Below are positions 27,359 through 35,774 of a stretch of 64,000 nt of DNA, piece by piece. The position numbers and the translations under genes are program-made. How positions within the stretch are numbered: the stretch's first letter is position 1; each line of letters opens with the position of its first letter. A model generated the notes under the pieces. It saw nothing but the letters and a program-made list of their open reading frames with translations, was not told the origin of the DNA and made no database searches. Source of the stretch: Parcubacteria group bacterium (GTDB taxonomy: Bacteria; Patescibacteria; Paceibacteria; SW-4-49-11); contig CALRBF010000001.1 in NCBI GenBank assembly GCA_943354045.1, forward strand, positions 361,074 through 425,073, written 5' to 3'.

Positions 27359-28243
27359 CTATCTGTTAGCTGAATTTACCTTTACAACAGAAACCTCAGC
27401 ATTTGGCGCCGTGATAGTGATACTTTGATTTGATTCTAAAGCTATCCCATAGTCAGAACAAGCAACAGATCTTGATTGTGGATCTGTTGGGATGGTATAT
27501 CCAATCTTTTTAAGGGAGCCAGATAAGGAAGTTTCAGCACCCTGTAATATAGAGTATGTACATGGTGTCTCTCCACCAATCCTTAAATTTTGTGGAGTGG
27601 GAGAAAGTTTAGGATATGAAGGAATTGCTTGAGGGTTTTGATCTTTAAGTATTAATATAGCATTTAAGATAGAATTTACATCTGCCAATCTCTTGGCATC
27701 TCTACTCTGTGGAGTTGTACCTGCAGATGGACTTTCATAATAAGGAATCGCTACTTTGTCTTTGCCAACTAAAAAGGATAATTCATTACTATAAATAAAT
27801 CCTGATGATGTCTTTGCATAAGCTCTTACAAAATAGGTGTCGTCTCGATATAAATTATTAGCTGTAGTCTTTGTCTCAGCACCAGACAATACTACGCTCT
27901 GATCAGCCTCTATATATGAACTTCCCCCAAATATTTCAGTTAAAGGAGTGGTAGGAGTACTCTTATCCTGAAGAGATGGCTCTGGATTATTATCATATAC
28001 AAAACCTTTTTCAATAATTTTTGATTGATCTCCATCAATACGTAAAGAAAATTCAGCACTTTCACTGGTATAACTTTTAATTTCTAATAGAGTTACCGTG
28101 ATATCTTTATTATCAATTTTATTCTGGTTATTAACTAGTACGAATATTAAAAACACACTAAACACGAAGAAAATAGGGACAAAAATTAATATAATAACAA
28201 TAGGTAAATTATTTGATGAACTCTTAGATTTTACTGCAGCCAT
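27359..28243 (-). CDS. Anchored protein with FN3-like domain and pseudopilin-like C-terminal part
   Basis: The 294-residue protein has one N-terminal helix (about 14-36). An Ig/FN3-like domain follows, ending in NNLYRDDTYFVRAYAKTSSG and YSNELSFLVG. A C-terminal part starts with SRDAKRLADVNSILNAI, the same phrase found in pseudopilins, and contains two Cys (CTYSIL, VACSDYGIAL). That C-terminal layout resembles the pseudopilin tail at the left edge of the window. I infer a surface-exposed structural or adhesion role. Confidence 0.65.
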   Translation of the reverse strand: MAAVKSKSSSNNLPIVIILIFVPIFFVFSVFLIFVLVNNQNKIDNKDITVTLLEIKSYTSESAEFSLRIDGDQSKIIEKGFVYDNNPEPSLQDKSTPTTPLTEIFGGSSYIEADQSVVLSGAETKTTANNLYRDDTYFVRAYAKTSSGFIYSNELSFLVGKDKVAIPYYESPSAGTTPQSRDAKRLADVNSILNAILILKDQNPQAIPSYPKLSPTPQNLRIGGETPCTYSILQGAETSLSGSLKKIGYTIPTDPQSRSVACSDYGIALESNQSITITAPNAEVSVVKVNSANR

Positions 28244-28317
28244 ATTTTTTCTGTTTATATTATATATAATAATTATACTATATTATATATAATTGTCTAT
28301 TGCCCTAAAAATGTGGA

Positions 28318-28342
28318 AAAGCTCCATCAATGATGGAGCTTT
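28318..28342 (-). terminator. Terminator hairpin
   Basis: AAAGCTCCATCA/TGATGGAGCTTT arms with one central base. On the minus strand it is followed by T-rich sequence, and it lies just past the 28368-28565 frame. Confidence 0.75.
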
Positions 28343-28367
28343 GGGTTGAGGAATTTATATGAATATT

Positions 28368-28565
28368 TCATCTATCAAAATCACATTGTTTTTCTAACCA
28401 AGAATTTTCTGCAGAACCTATGAATACATCTATAAAACCAGACATTTCTCTTACAGGGATCAGGGTAAATGTCTTAAAGCCGAATACTACTTTACCAGCT
28501 TTACTGCTCTCAACTCTACACATAAAAATGGGTCTAGGTTCATCCATAGCTGAAGATTGGTACAA
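28368..28565 (-). CDS. Possible small protein
   Basis: A 65-codon frame (or 59 from the ATG at 28547; the longer form needs a TTG start) ends just before a good terminator on its strand. GATAAT lies upstream. The protein has a mixed composition (KVVFGFKTFTLIPVREMSGF) and could be real. I recognise no family, and the gap between its neighbours would otherwise be empty. Confidence 0.4.
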   Translation of the reverse strand: MYQSSAMDEPRPIFMCRVESSKAGKVVFGFKTFTLIPVREMSGFIDVFIGSAENSWLEKQCDFDR

Positions 28566-28617
28566 CCTTTATAAATTATCACAATTCTAAGATAAAACCA
28601 AGTTATCTACCAAGCTC

Positions 28618-28646
28618 TTGACAAAGTTTACTGAATGTACTATACT
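28618..28646 (+). promoter_or_regulatory. Promoter of the 28675 gene
   Basis: TTGACA (28618-28623), a 17-base spacer and TATACT (28641-28646), giving a leader of about 22 bases. Confidence 0.8.
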
Positions 28647-28674
28647 AAATGTATAGTAATTAATTTTATCTATT

Positions 28675-29541
28675 ATGAACAACTTCACCAAGGTTCGTCT
28701 GATTAGTAAAGCTACTTTGCAAACTATCAAAGATAATCCTCGTATTATATTGCAAGCAATATTTTTCTTTGGTTTAATGCTGGTCCCAATCATAGCTTTA
28801 TGGGGTTGGTTTATATCCCAATCTCCAATTGAAGAGTTCACAGAATCGGTTTGGGCTTTTCTGATAATTGCATCTATTGTCTGGGGAGGAGCTATTAGTT
28901 ACTATTTTGAATTCGTAGCCACAAGAACACTGTTAAAATATTGGAATCATAAAGCTCAAAAAGTGAATATATTTCCAAAAGTTATGACTTATACCGGACT
29001 TAGCTTTGGGTTAAATACATTGGCAAACTTACTACCAGGAGTGTTGGGTGGGGTATATGGTATGACTGTACCTGCTATTACTTCACTTATCCCAGTCGCT
29101 GTATTAGATAATCCCGACAAATCTATCAAACAAACATTACAAGACAATAAAGATATGTTTAGTAAAACTGCAGGGTATGCCGTATTCTCCCAAGCCTATT
29201 TAACTGTAGCTTCTATAGGGGTTTTAATACTATATTTAGCTGCTTTATTCATAATAGGGTTTTTAGTATTCTATGGATTAGATGTTAATACGGCTATTAT
29301 CAATACTCCAGGACTTGATGGAAATTGGATTATTACATTTTGGAATAATTATATGATATTCGCTATTTTATCCTTTATGCTGTCAATAGTAGCGGTATTA
29401 TTCTATAGAGTATTGTCCTCTATTATAATCTCTACATCATTATATGTTTGGTATAAAAATGGTAATAATCCAGCAGAGTTTCAAAAAGTTTTCTTAGAAA
29501 GAGCTCTAAGTGCAAAAAAATCAGAAATATTCTTCACATAA
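28675..29541 (+). CDS. Polytopic membrane protein
   Basis: The 288-residue protein has six hydrophobic segments and the general look of the DUF6159-type membrane proteins: an N-terminal helix pair, FEFVATRTLLKYW, a central SLIPVAVLDNPDKSIKQTLQD (split), and a final YRVLSSIIISTSLYVWY. Function unknown. The downstream PadR-like regulator starts 12 bases later, so it may be controlled by or control this gene. Confidence 0.7.
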   Translation: MNNFTKVRLISKATLQTIKDNPRIILQAIFFFGLMLVPIIALWGWFISQSPIEEFTESVWAFLIIASIVWGGAISYYFEFVATRTLLKYWNHKAQKVNIFPKVMTYTGLSFGLNTLANLLPGVLGGVYGMTVPAITSLIPVAVLDNPDKSIKQTLQDNKDMFSKTAGYAVFSQAYLTVASIGVLILYLAALFIIGFLVFYGLDVNTAIINTPGLDGNWIITFWNNYMIFAILSFMLSIVAVLFYRVLSSIIISTSLYVWYKNGNNPAEFQKVFLERALSAKKSEIFFT

Positions 29542-29553
29542 ATTATCAGAAAT

Positions 29554-29934
29554 ATGGAATTATCAAAGCAAGAGCAACAATTATTCAATGGTTGGAAGCA
29601 AGTCTTTATGAAAAGTATGTCAACTTTTTGGATATTATTTAGCCTAAAATCTAAGCCCAAAAGAGTAGATGAGATGGAGGTGTTTATGGCGAGTTATAGT
29701 CAAAATAATTTTCAAATAGATAGAATGAGTCTATATAGAGCCCTGAGAAAACTCTATGAATCAGGTCTCGTGATTTATGAAGACAAACATAATCCCTCAG
29801 GACCAAATTGGAAAATATATAGTTTAACAACAAGGGGAGTAAGCCTATTAGAAGTATTTATTTCAAAATGTATTAAAGAATCTCTCCTAAACCCATTGAT
29901 AATACAAGAGTTAGAACTCGATATACTCAAATAG
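29554..29934 (+). CDS. PadR-like winged-helix regulator
   Basis: The 126-residue protein has a winged-helix layout. A helical start (WILFSLKSKPKRVDEM) precedes MSLYRALRKLYESGLVIYED, the recognition helix and wing, then WKIYSLTTRGVSLLE, characteristic of PadR-type repressors. It probably controls the adjacent membrane protein gene (same strand, 12-base gap). Ligand unknown. Confidence 0.7.
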   Translation: MELSKQEQQLFNGWKQVFMKSMSTFWILFSLKSKPKRVDEMEVFMASYSQNNFQIDRMSLYRALRKLYESGLVIYEDKHNPSGPNWKIYSLTTRGVSLLEVFISKCIKESLLNPLIIQELELDILK

Positions 29935-29936
29935 TT

Positions 29937-31088
29937 TTATGCTTTTTTGATCTCTCGGCGCAAATACCCAGGAATATGTATCAGAATTTCATAAGGAATA
30001 GTATCGCACATTTTCGCTATAGCATGGGCAGAAATAGGGGAGGAATTGTCATTACTGATAAGCGTCACGATATCCCCAATTTGAATATTCGGTATATGAG
30101 TAATATCAATAGTAGTAATATTCATACTAATGCGACCAATAATGGGGCATAATATTCCCGCTATCTCCACCTGTCCGATATTAGATAATCTGCGATCGAC
30201 TCCCTCAGCATAACCAGCGGGTATAGTCGCGATTAACATATCATTTTTGGCAATAAAGGTATTATTATATCCAACGGTATCACCTTTTTTGATAACTTTT
30301 ATGCCACTAATGATAGAAGTAAGTGAGAGAACGGGTTTCAGTGAGAGTTTATTATTTTCAATAATACTAATTCCATATAATCCTAAACCTAATCGAGCAA
30401 GATTATGATGAGATTTGGCGGTATGTATAAGCCCAGCGCTTGCTGATATATGATAATATGTGAGATCAGGAAAGGCAGTTTCAAAAAACCGAATACTTTG
30501 TTCCCATTGATTTAATTGAGCTTGATTATATGTACTTATCTTATTATCCGCATCAGCAAGATGAGAGCATATACCTTGTAATTGTATAAAAGAATTATTT
30601 TTAATAATAGTAATAGCTTGATGAATTTCAGTCGGTAATAAACCCTGCCGATGCATACCAGTATCGATTTTGAGATGTATAGAGATAGGACGCCGAATAC
30701 TATCATTAATTCCTTGTAATTGCGCCAAACTTGTCACGGTAAAATATACATTTTTGAGGCGAGATTTTTTGATAATTTCAGGCAAAATATACCCAATAAT
30801 GAGAATAGGGGATTTGATAGCGTTTTGCCGCAGGGTCAAAGCCTCATAATAAGAGTCTACAATAAGGAAGGGGGCATTAGGGGAGTCCAATATATGAGCA
30901 ATAGGAATAAGTCCATGCCCATAAGCATTGCTTTTGAGTACAGGCGCAAATTGTATATCGGGATAGGCTTGTCTATATTCTCTCAAATTATGTAATAAGG
31001 CCGCCCCATCAATATGTACCGTAATCAATGGGCTTATACGGGCAGAGAATAAAGATTTAATATAGCGAAAAGGGGATAATATATTCAT
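29937..31088 (-). CDS. alr: Alanine racemase
   Basis: The 383-residue fold-type III PLP enzyme has the cofactor lysine in APVLKSNAYGHG, IHLKIDTGMHRQG, SAGLIHT, LGLGLYGIS, and the catalytic-tyrosine region GDTVGYNNTFIA. It interconverts L- and D-alanine for peptidoglycan, which fits a CPR cell that keeps a wall. It converges on the PadR-like gene with a 2-base gap. Confidence 0.95.
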   Translation of the reverse strand: MNILSPFRYIKSLFSARISPLITVHIDGAALLHNLREYRQAYPDIQFAPVLKSNAYGHGLIPIAHILDSPNAPFLIVDSYYEALTLRQNAIKSPILIIGYILPEIIKKSRLKNVYFTVTSLAQLQGINDSIRRPISIHLKIDTGMHRQGLLPTEIHQAITIIKNNSFIQLQGICSHLADADNKISTYNQAQLNQWEQSIRFFETAFPDLTYYHISASAGLIHTAKSHHNLARLGLGLYGISIIENNKLSLKPVLSLTSIISGIKVIKKGDTVGYNNTFIAKNDMLIATIPAGYAEGVDRRLSNIGQVEIAGILCPIIGRISMNITTIDITHIPNIQIGDIVTLISNDNSSPISAHAIAKMCDTIPYEILIHIPGYLRREIKKA

Positions 31089-31159
31089 ATAAGTAATATC
31101 AGTATAGACTTTTTACTCCTTATCTGCAAGCTTAAGCTATAATATATTGTCGTAATCTA

Positions 31160-31188
31160 TTGACAAAATAGGGTTTTTGTGGTATATA
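31160..31188 (+). promoter_or_regulatory. Promoter of GC-rich orphan ORF
   Basis: TTGACA (31160-31165), 17 bases, TATATA (31183-31188). The motif TTGACAAAATAGGG is nearly repeated at 34595, 41401 and 42108 (the last two on the minus strand). Confidence 0.8.
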
Positions 31189-31214
31189 TAATAGTGTAAA
31201 TTTGCTCTTTGCAA

Positions 31215-31547
31215 ATGGCCGACATCTCTTTCACAGCGTCCTCGGACTCGGAAAAGAGAGGGGAGAAAGTTCAACTCCCCCCCTTCCTCAAGGTGAATCG
31301 GGATCGGGTGAAGCTCGACCCTCCCCTTCCTCCTCGGAGGAAGGGGACGCTCTCATGGAGGGCTTTCATTGGGATCTCCGCTGCTTTGGCTGCAGGAGGT
31401 CTGATACTGGGGGATCGATGGGGGGCTCCAGTCCCCATTACCATCATCCCCCATCAGGGGAATGTCGGAGGGGTTTCAGCAACACCCTCAAGGGAGACAG
31501 GATTACCCCGTGTCTCACAACCCTCCCCCGAAGTCTACCAAGACTGA
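31215..31547 (+). CDS. GC-rich orphan ORF, single-helix membrane protein
   Basis: The 110 residues have a polar, Pro-rich N-terminus (VQLPPFLKV, DPPLPPRRKG), one hydrophobic helix (WRAFIGISAALAAGGLILGD) and a Pro/Ser-rich tail. The coding DNA is far richer in G+C than its neighbours, which indicates acquisition. A consensus promoter lies before it and a strong terminator after it. The start is the ATG at 31215; a TTG two codons earlier is possible. A second open frame overlaps (31202-31564), but only this one gives a membrane helix. Family not recognised. Confidence 0.55.
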   Translation: MADISFTASSDSEKRGEKVQLPPFLKVNRDRVKLDPPLPPRRKGTLSWRAFIGISAALAAGGLILGDRWGAPVPITIIPHQGNVGGVSATPSRETGLPRVSQPSPEVYQD

Positions 31548-31567
31548 AGGAACTCTCATCTTAACTT

Positions 31568-31595
31568 AGCCCCCGCATTTGCTGGGGGCTTTTTC
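31568..31595 (+). terminator. Terminator of the GC-rich orphan ORF
   Basis: AGCCCCC/GGGGGCT hairpin followed by TTTTTCTTTTC. The AGCCCCCGC type is shared with the tandem cassettes at 41033 and 41758. Confidence 0.9.
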
Positions 31596-31599
31596 TTTT

Positions 31600-31959
31600 C
31601 TAATGATTTCTGATTACAATTTGTTTGTCTATCTCAGTCGCTTGGAATATTCTAGCAATTTCATCAAATAGACTTTTGGCATTGTCATCATTATCTTTGG
31701 TATAATTACAGGTAAAAACATTCAAACTCACATATCCAAATTCTGGCCAAGTATGAAAAGTAATATGGGATTCAGCCAAGACCACTGCTCCGGTAATCCC
31801 AGGCTCAAAAGAATGATAATAACTTCCAAGCTCATGAAAGCCATATTTTTTAATCAAAGCAGAAATTTGTATCTTTAATTCCTCAGTTTTCAAATGAACC
31901 AAAAAAATATTATCAATACCTTTTAAATCTCCAACAATCTCTATACCCAAATTTTTCAT
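31600..31959 (-). CDS. speD: S-adenosylmethionine decarboxylase proenzyme
   Basis: The 119-residue bacterial/archaeal-type SpeD has the autocleavage site between Glu63 and Ser64 in LAESHITFHTWPE; Ser64 becomes the pyruvoyl cofactor. The catalytic Cys is C84 (FTCNY). It makes decarboxylated SAM for spermidine synthesis. No spermidine synthase or arginine/ornithine decarboxylase is nearby, so the pathway is incomplete in this window. Some SpeD homologs have shifted to arginine or ornithine decarboxylation. Confidence 0.94.
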   Translation of the reverse strand: MKNLGIEIVGDLKGIDNIFLVHLKTEELKIQISALIKKYGFHELGSYYHSFEPGITGAVVLAESHITFHTWPEFGYVSLNVFTCNYTKDNDDNAKSLFDEIARIFQATEIDKQIVIRNH

Positions 31960-32033
31960 ATATTTAGTATATTATTATTTTTACAACCGCTTTATCATAA
32001 TATATTATAAGTAAAATAACAAGAGTAATAAAA

Positions 32034-32058
32034 AAGGAAGACTTTAGTAGCCTTCCTT
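32034..32058 (-). terminator. Terminator of the 32044-32808 gene
   Basis: AAGGAAG/CTTCCTT hairpin overlapping the stop codon, then TTTTTTATT on the minus strand. Confidence 0.75.
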
Positions 32059-32808
32059 GGGGGAGGTTGTGTAGGCCACGCCATTCATAGTAGGGCGCAC
32101 TGTTTTGGGTAGTGACACTCTATTGCGATGGGGGCTACAAGTTAGTGTATGTGCATTTCTTATCATTTCTGTTCTTAAGTCTGGGAAGGGGATTCCCAAG
32201 ATTCCTTTATCAGGATTGGGTGACACCCAATCACTTAAATGGTCGCAATATAGACTATGCCTATTAACAAAGCATTTTTGAGTACGCCCATATTGCAAAG
32301 TTACCCAGCCATCTGGGGTATTAATACGACGCTCTCCTTTATCGAATACAACCACTAAATCGAAATCACTATTAAATATGTTCCTTGCGCTGTGGAGATT
32401 AGGTATATATAATAATGTTAAATCTCTCACAGTCATCACTACAGATTTTGGGTTTGTTGGATGTGTCTGAATATCAGCAATAGGTATGTATCTAGGGCTT
32501 GATATAATTGTGTTGGATATAACGCAGTATTTACCCATCCATTCTATATGAATTGATGGATTTATGAGTAGCATGCATTTACGTATTCTATCTCTTATAT
32601 ATCCATTTGGATTGCCGATAAACTCAAACTCAATCAATAAATAATCAAGAGGAAGCTTTTGTGTCGTTTTGAGTTCATTGAAAAATCCTTCAATCTCTTC
32701 TGGTAGCAACTGTATTATATAAAAGTAATAGAGTTGATTGAAACATGGATTTTTTCTTAGTCTCATGACAAGTCTCTGTTTGTGAAAGGGCAAATACATA
32801 AATATCAC
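32044..32808 (-). CDS. Hypothetical protein
   Basis: The 254-residue soluble protein has no recognised domain. Features are PLDYLLIEFEFIGNPNGYIRD (split), DLVVVFDKGERRINTPDGWVTLQYG, which resembles a small beta-strand domain, and several Cys/His (CFVNRHSLYCDHL). The start may be MRLRKN at 32766, because the first 14 residues of the longer form are hydrophobic and weakly supported. It is an isolated gene with its own terminator. Confidence 0.6.
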   Translation of the reverse strand: MIFMYLPFHKQRLVMRLRKNPCFNQLYYFYIIQLLPEEIEGFFNELKTTQKLPLDYLLIEFEFIGNPNGYIRDRIRKCMLLINPSIHIEWMGKYCVISNTIISSPRYIPIADIQTHPTNPKSVVMTVRDLTLLYIPNLHSARNIFNSDFDLVVVFDKGERRINTPDGWVTLQYGRTQKCFVNRHSLYCDHLSDWVSPNPDKGILGIPFPDLRTEMIRNAHTLTCSPHRNRVSLPKTVRPTMNGVAYTTSPKEGY

Positions 32809-32979
32809 ACAATTAAACTTTTGTCAATAATTAGTGCCAAATCTATTAAAGAATATATACAAAAAAAGCAAAATATCCTACAAAATACACATAAGATTTA
32901 TTTATTATAATTATATACAAAACAAAATAAGAGGCGTATAATGAAAATGCCCCTTTAGATTTTTATCCAGCATCTAATT

Positions 32980-33681
32980 ATGACCCACACTGCTCTTTCT
33001 CAAGATGATGCCGTTCTTGACTTCACCACTGCTGCCTACAAGGATGCCTACAGCCGCATCAACGCCATTGTGATCGAGGGCGAACAGGAAGCTCACGACA
33101 ACTATCTCGCCCTTGGCACCCTGCTGCCCGAGCAGGCCGAGGAGTTGGACCGGTTGGCGCGGATGGAGATGAAGCACCTCAAGGGTTTCACCGCTTGTGG
33201 CGCCAATCTGGGGGTTGAGGCCGATATGCAATTTGCTAAAGAGTTCTTCTTTCCCCTACATAATAATTTCCAAACGGCCTTAGCCGAGGGTAAATTGGTA
33301 ACCTGTTTGCTGATTCAAGCTATACTTATCGAGGCCTTCGCCATCGCTGCCTATCATATTTATATCCCGGTGGCCGATCCGTTTGCCCGGAAAATCACCG
33401 AGGGAGTGGTGAAAGATGAATACACACATCTCAATTATGGTCAGGAATGGCTCAAGGCTCACCTTGAGGAGTCCCGTGCGGAACTGGAACAAGCCAATCG
33501 CGACAATCTTCCCTTAATACGGTTCATGCTCGATGGCGTGGCTGCCGATGCCGCTGCTTTGGGTATGGACAAGGAGGACCTGATGGCCGACTTCATGACC
33601 TCTTATCAGGAGGTGCTCACCGAAATTGGTTTCACCTCCCGGGAGATTGCCCGGATGGCCGCTGCTGCTCTGCTCGGCTGA
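32980..33681 (+). CDS. Aldehyde-deformylating oxygenase (cyanobacterial alkane synthase type)
   Basis: At 233 residues it has the normal length for the family and is very close to cyanobacterial enzymes (INAIVIEGEQEAHDNY, KITEGVVKDEYTHLNYG, NLPLIRFML). All six di-iron ligands are present: E35, E63/H66 (EMKH), E118 (IEAF), E147/H150 (DEYTH). The enzyme turns fatty aldehydes, supplied by acyl-ACP reductase, into alkanes plus formate using O2 and reductant. No acyl-ACP reductase is adjacent. The first 230 and last 200 bases are GC-rich and the middle is more AT-rich, consistent with partly ameliorated transfer. A GTATAAT lies about 40 bases upstream and a terminator follows. Confidence 0.95.
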   Translation: MTHTALSQDDAVLDFTTAAYKDAYSRINAIVIEGEQEAHDNYLALGTLLPEQAEELDRLARMEMKHLKGFTACGANLGVEADMQFAKEFFFPLHNNFQTALAEGKLVTCLLIQAILIEAFAIAAYHIYIPVADPFARKITEGVVKDEYTHLNYGQEWLKAHLEESRAELEQANRDNLPLIRFMLDGVAADAAALGMDKEDLMADFMTSYQEVLTEIGFTSREIARMAAAALLG

Positions 33682-33698
33682 CCCACAACTCAAACCAT

Positions 33699-33731
33699 AC
33701 CTCTTCTTGCATTAGCTAGAAGGGGTTTTTT
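33699..33731 (+). terminator. Terminator of the deformylating oxygenase gene
   Basis: ACCTCTTCT pairs with AGAAGGGGT (one G-T pair) and is followed by TTTTT, in the host's AT-rich style. Confidence 0.8.
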
Positions 33732-33819
33732 ATAAATAAGATGAAGAAATATCGTAGACAAAACAACTATAAATAGTTATAGTTACAATAGAATAATAAA
33801 AATAATTGTTTCATACTAT

Positions 33820-34545
33820 ATGGATAATGTGTATCAACCAATACATACTTTAAAATTAATCAGTGAAAATGTATGGATTGTAGATGGCCCTATAATACAT
33901 TTTTATGGAATGCCGTTTACGACACGTATGGTGGTGATAAGACTTGTCAATAATGATATTCTCATACACTCTCCAATTAATTTGACCAGTTCTCTCAAAA
34001 AAGAGTTAGATGAGTTAGGCAATGTCAAATATCTAATCTCACCGAATAAAATTCACTATTGGTATATACAGGATTTTCAAAAAGCTTATCCGGAAGCTAT
34101 TACTTTTGCTAGTGATGGAGTGCAAAAGCGAAGTCAGCAAGCAGGGCAATCAATACGATGGGATAGGGAATTAAAAGATATAGATCGGGATTATTTCCCA
34201 GACTTAGAAATTCTGCCTATGTCTGGTAATAGATTTATGACTGAATATACTTTTTTTCATATCCCTAGTAAATCTTGGATTGTGACGGATATCATAGAAA
34301 ACTTTGAGCCTAATAAAATCAATCCATTTTTTAGAATTTTAGCCTATTTAGGAGGGGCTTTGCACCCAAATGGCGGTACAACGAGAGACCAGAGAACATT
34401 ATTCTGGGGTAATCATCAGCTATTAAATAAATCTATAGACAGAATTAAATCATTGAGTCCTGATAGAATTATAATGGCACATGGTAAAATATTAGATCAA
34501 GACATAGCCTCCGAGCTAAACAGAATTTTTGCCTGGGTTGGGTGA
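33820..34545 (+). CDS. DUF4336 (metallo-beta-lactamase-like) protein
   Basis: The 241 residues match the DUF4336 pattern: ISENVWIVDGPIIHFYG, PFTTRMVVIRL, YLISPNKIHYWYIQDF, AYPEAITFAS, and a late SPDRIIMAHG. These proteins look like metallo-beta-lactamase relatives with a reduced metal site (NKIHYWY in place of HxHxDH). Activity is unknown. The coding DNA is AT-rich like the rest of the genome, so it is not part of the GC-rich insert before it. Confidence 0.8.
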   Translation: MDNVYQPIHTLKLISENVWIVDGPIIHFYGMPFTTRMVVIRLVNNDILIHSPINLTSSLKKELDELGNVKYLISPNKIHYWYIQDFQKAYPEAITFASDGVQKRSQQAGQSIRWDRELKDIDRDYFPDLEILPMSGNRFMTEYTFFHIPSKSWIVTDIIENFEPNKINPFFRILAYLGGALHPNGGTTRDQRTLFWGNHQLLNKSIDRIKSLSPDRIIMAHGKILDQDIASELNRIFAWVG

Positions 34546-34594
34546 GATGGGGGAGGGCTTTGTCTCTTTGTTCAATATAGTTAGTTATAATATA

Positions 34595-34623
34595 TTGACA
34601 AAATGGGAGAAATATGATATTGT
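34595..34623 (+). promoter_or_regulatory. Promoter of the 34655 gene
   Basis: TTGACA (34595-34600), 17 bases, TATTGT (34618-34623). The stretch TTGACAAAATGGGAG is of the same type as the promoter at 31160. Confidence 0.7.
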
Positions 34624-34654
34624 CTTTAGGCAATTTCTCAGGTAAACCTGTACT

Positions 34655-34930
34655 ATGACAACACTAAACCCACAAGATTTAGTTGAGTTCAATATCAATG
34701 AAGATGCTTACGGTCAAATCACAGACGAAGGATGGAAACATTTGGAGAATACTGTAGGTGAAGATTACATTAAAAATTGCATCAAGCCAAGAGCTGTAGA
34801 GATTAATGGCGAAGTGTGGTATGAATTGCTACTATGGAATTGGTTTGCATTATTCCCAGTTAAAAATGGTGTAAGATTACTTTTTGGTACTCGTATTCTA
34901 TTTAAGAAATCAGATTTCAATTCGCTTTGA
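34655..34930 (+). CDS. Hypothetical small protein
   Basis: This 91-residue protein (MTTLNPQDLVEFNINED, GQITDEGWKHL, VWYELLLWNWFALFPVKNGVRLLFGTRILF split) looks like a small beta-barrel-type domain with an aromatic patch. It has a consensus promoter and a terminator (34958-34988), so it is a self-contained cassette. Family unknown; small phage-like proteins of similar layout exist. Confidence 0.6.
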   Translation: MTTLNPQDLVEFNINEDAYGQITDEGWKHLENTVGEDYIKNCIKPRAVEINGEVWYELLLWNWFALFPVKNGVRLLFGTRILFKKSDFNSL

Positions 34931-34957
34931 GTTGCCATTGCTAGTCCAATAATTAAG

Positions 34958-34988
34958 AAATCCCTCTATCTTCAAGGTGGAGGGATTT
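34958..34988 (+). terminator. Terminator of the 34655 gene
   Basis: AAATCCCTC/GAGGGATTT arms followed by a T-run. Confidence 0.85.
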
Positions 34989-35120
34989 TTACTTGTCTAC
35001 AATCCCAAAAACAGCTTGTTATAGGTGCTTTGTATCCAATACACATAAACTTAGTATGGATTTATGTTACATGATATAATAAAACTATATTTACAAACCC
35101 CAAATTAATAAAGAAGTAAG

Positions 35121-35753
35121 ATGAATATAACTATCATAGGGGCTTCGGCTGGAATAGGTTTAGAAGCGGTAAAAAGGGGATTAAATAGAAATCATTCTAT
35201 CACAACACTTTCTCGATCTGAAGTTGAAATCGAGGATAAAAAATCATTAACAATGATACTTGGTGACGCCACCAATAAAGCCGACCTAATACAATCAATT
35301 CAAAATGCAGATGCTCTCATTATAACATTGGGGACGAGACAAAGTATGAAGGCTACCACGCTTTTTTCAGATTTTGCAAAATTAATTGTAGAAATAGATA
35401 GAGAGAACAAAATAGATATTCCAGTCATTTTGGTTACCGGATTTGGAGCTGGAGAAAGTAAAAATTATGCCTCTTGGCCTGTAAAGATATTTTTGAATTT
35501 TTTCTTAAAAGATGTATATGCCGATAAAACTAAAATGGAAGAAATTATCACTAACTCAGATCTAAATTGGACAATTGTGAGACCAGGCAGGTTATTAGAT
35601 AAAGAATTAACAGAAAAATACCATATTGAAAATAAATTATTCAAAGGAATTAAAATTGGCGAAATTAGCAGAGCAGACTTAGCAGACTTTTTGATAAAAC
35701 AGGCAGAAAAACAAACTGAATTAAAAAAATATATTACTATATCTGAAGAGTAG
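35121..35753 (+). CDS. NAD(P)-binding SDR-like protein (NmrA/YwnB type)
   Basis: The 210-residue Rossmann protein has the N-terminal nucleotide-binding IIGASAGIGLEAV, ILGDATNKADL, ADALIITLGT, ILVTGFGAGES and a WTIVRPGRL segment typical of atypical SDRs. It probably binds NAD(P) and is either a flavin/biliverdin-reductase-like enzyme or a redox sensor. The catalytic Tyr-x3-Lys is not obvious, so the activity is uncertain. Confidence 0.8.
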   Translation: MNITIIGASAGIGLEAVKRGLNRNHSITTLSRSEVEIEDKKSLTMILGDATNKADLIQSIQNADALIITLGTRQSMKATTLFSDFAKLIVEIDRENKIDIPVILVTGFGAGESKNYASWPVKIFLNFFLKDVYADKTKMEEIITNSDLNWTIVRPGRLLDKELTEKYHIENKLFKGIKIGEISRADLADFLIKQAEKQTELKKYITISEE

Positions 35754-35774
35754 GATAAAGTAAAAGCTAAATAT

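Noticed and set aside
31202..31564. Second open frame overlapping the GC-rich orphan ORF
   Set aside because: Its translation is Ser/Pro/His/Cys-rich with no membrane helix or domain. The other frame gives a clean membrane segment and ends before the terminator.
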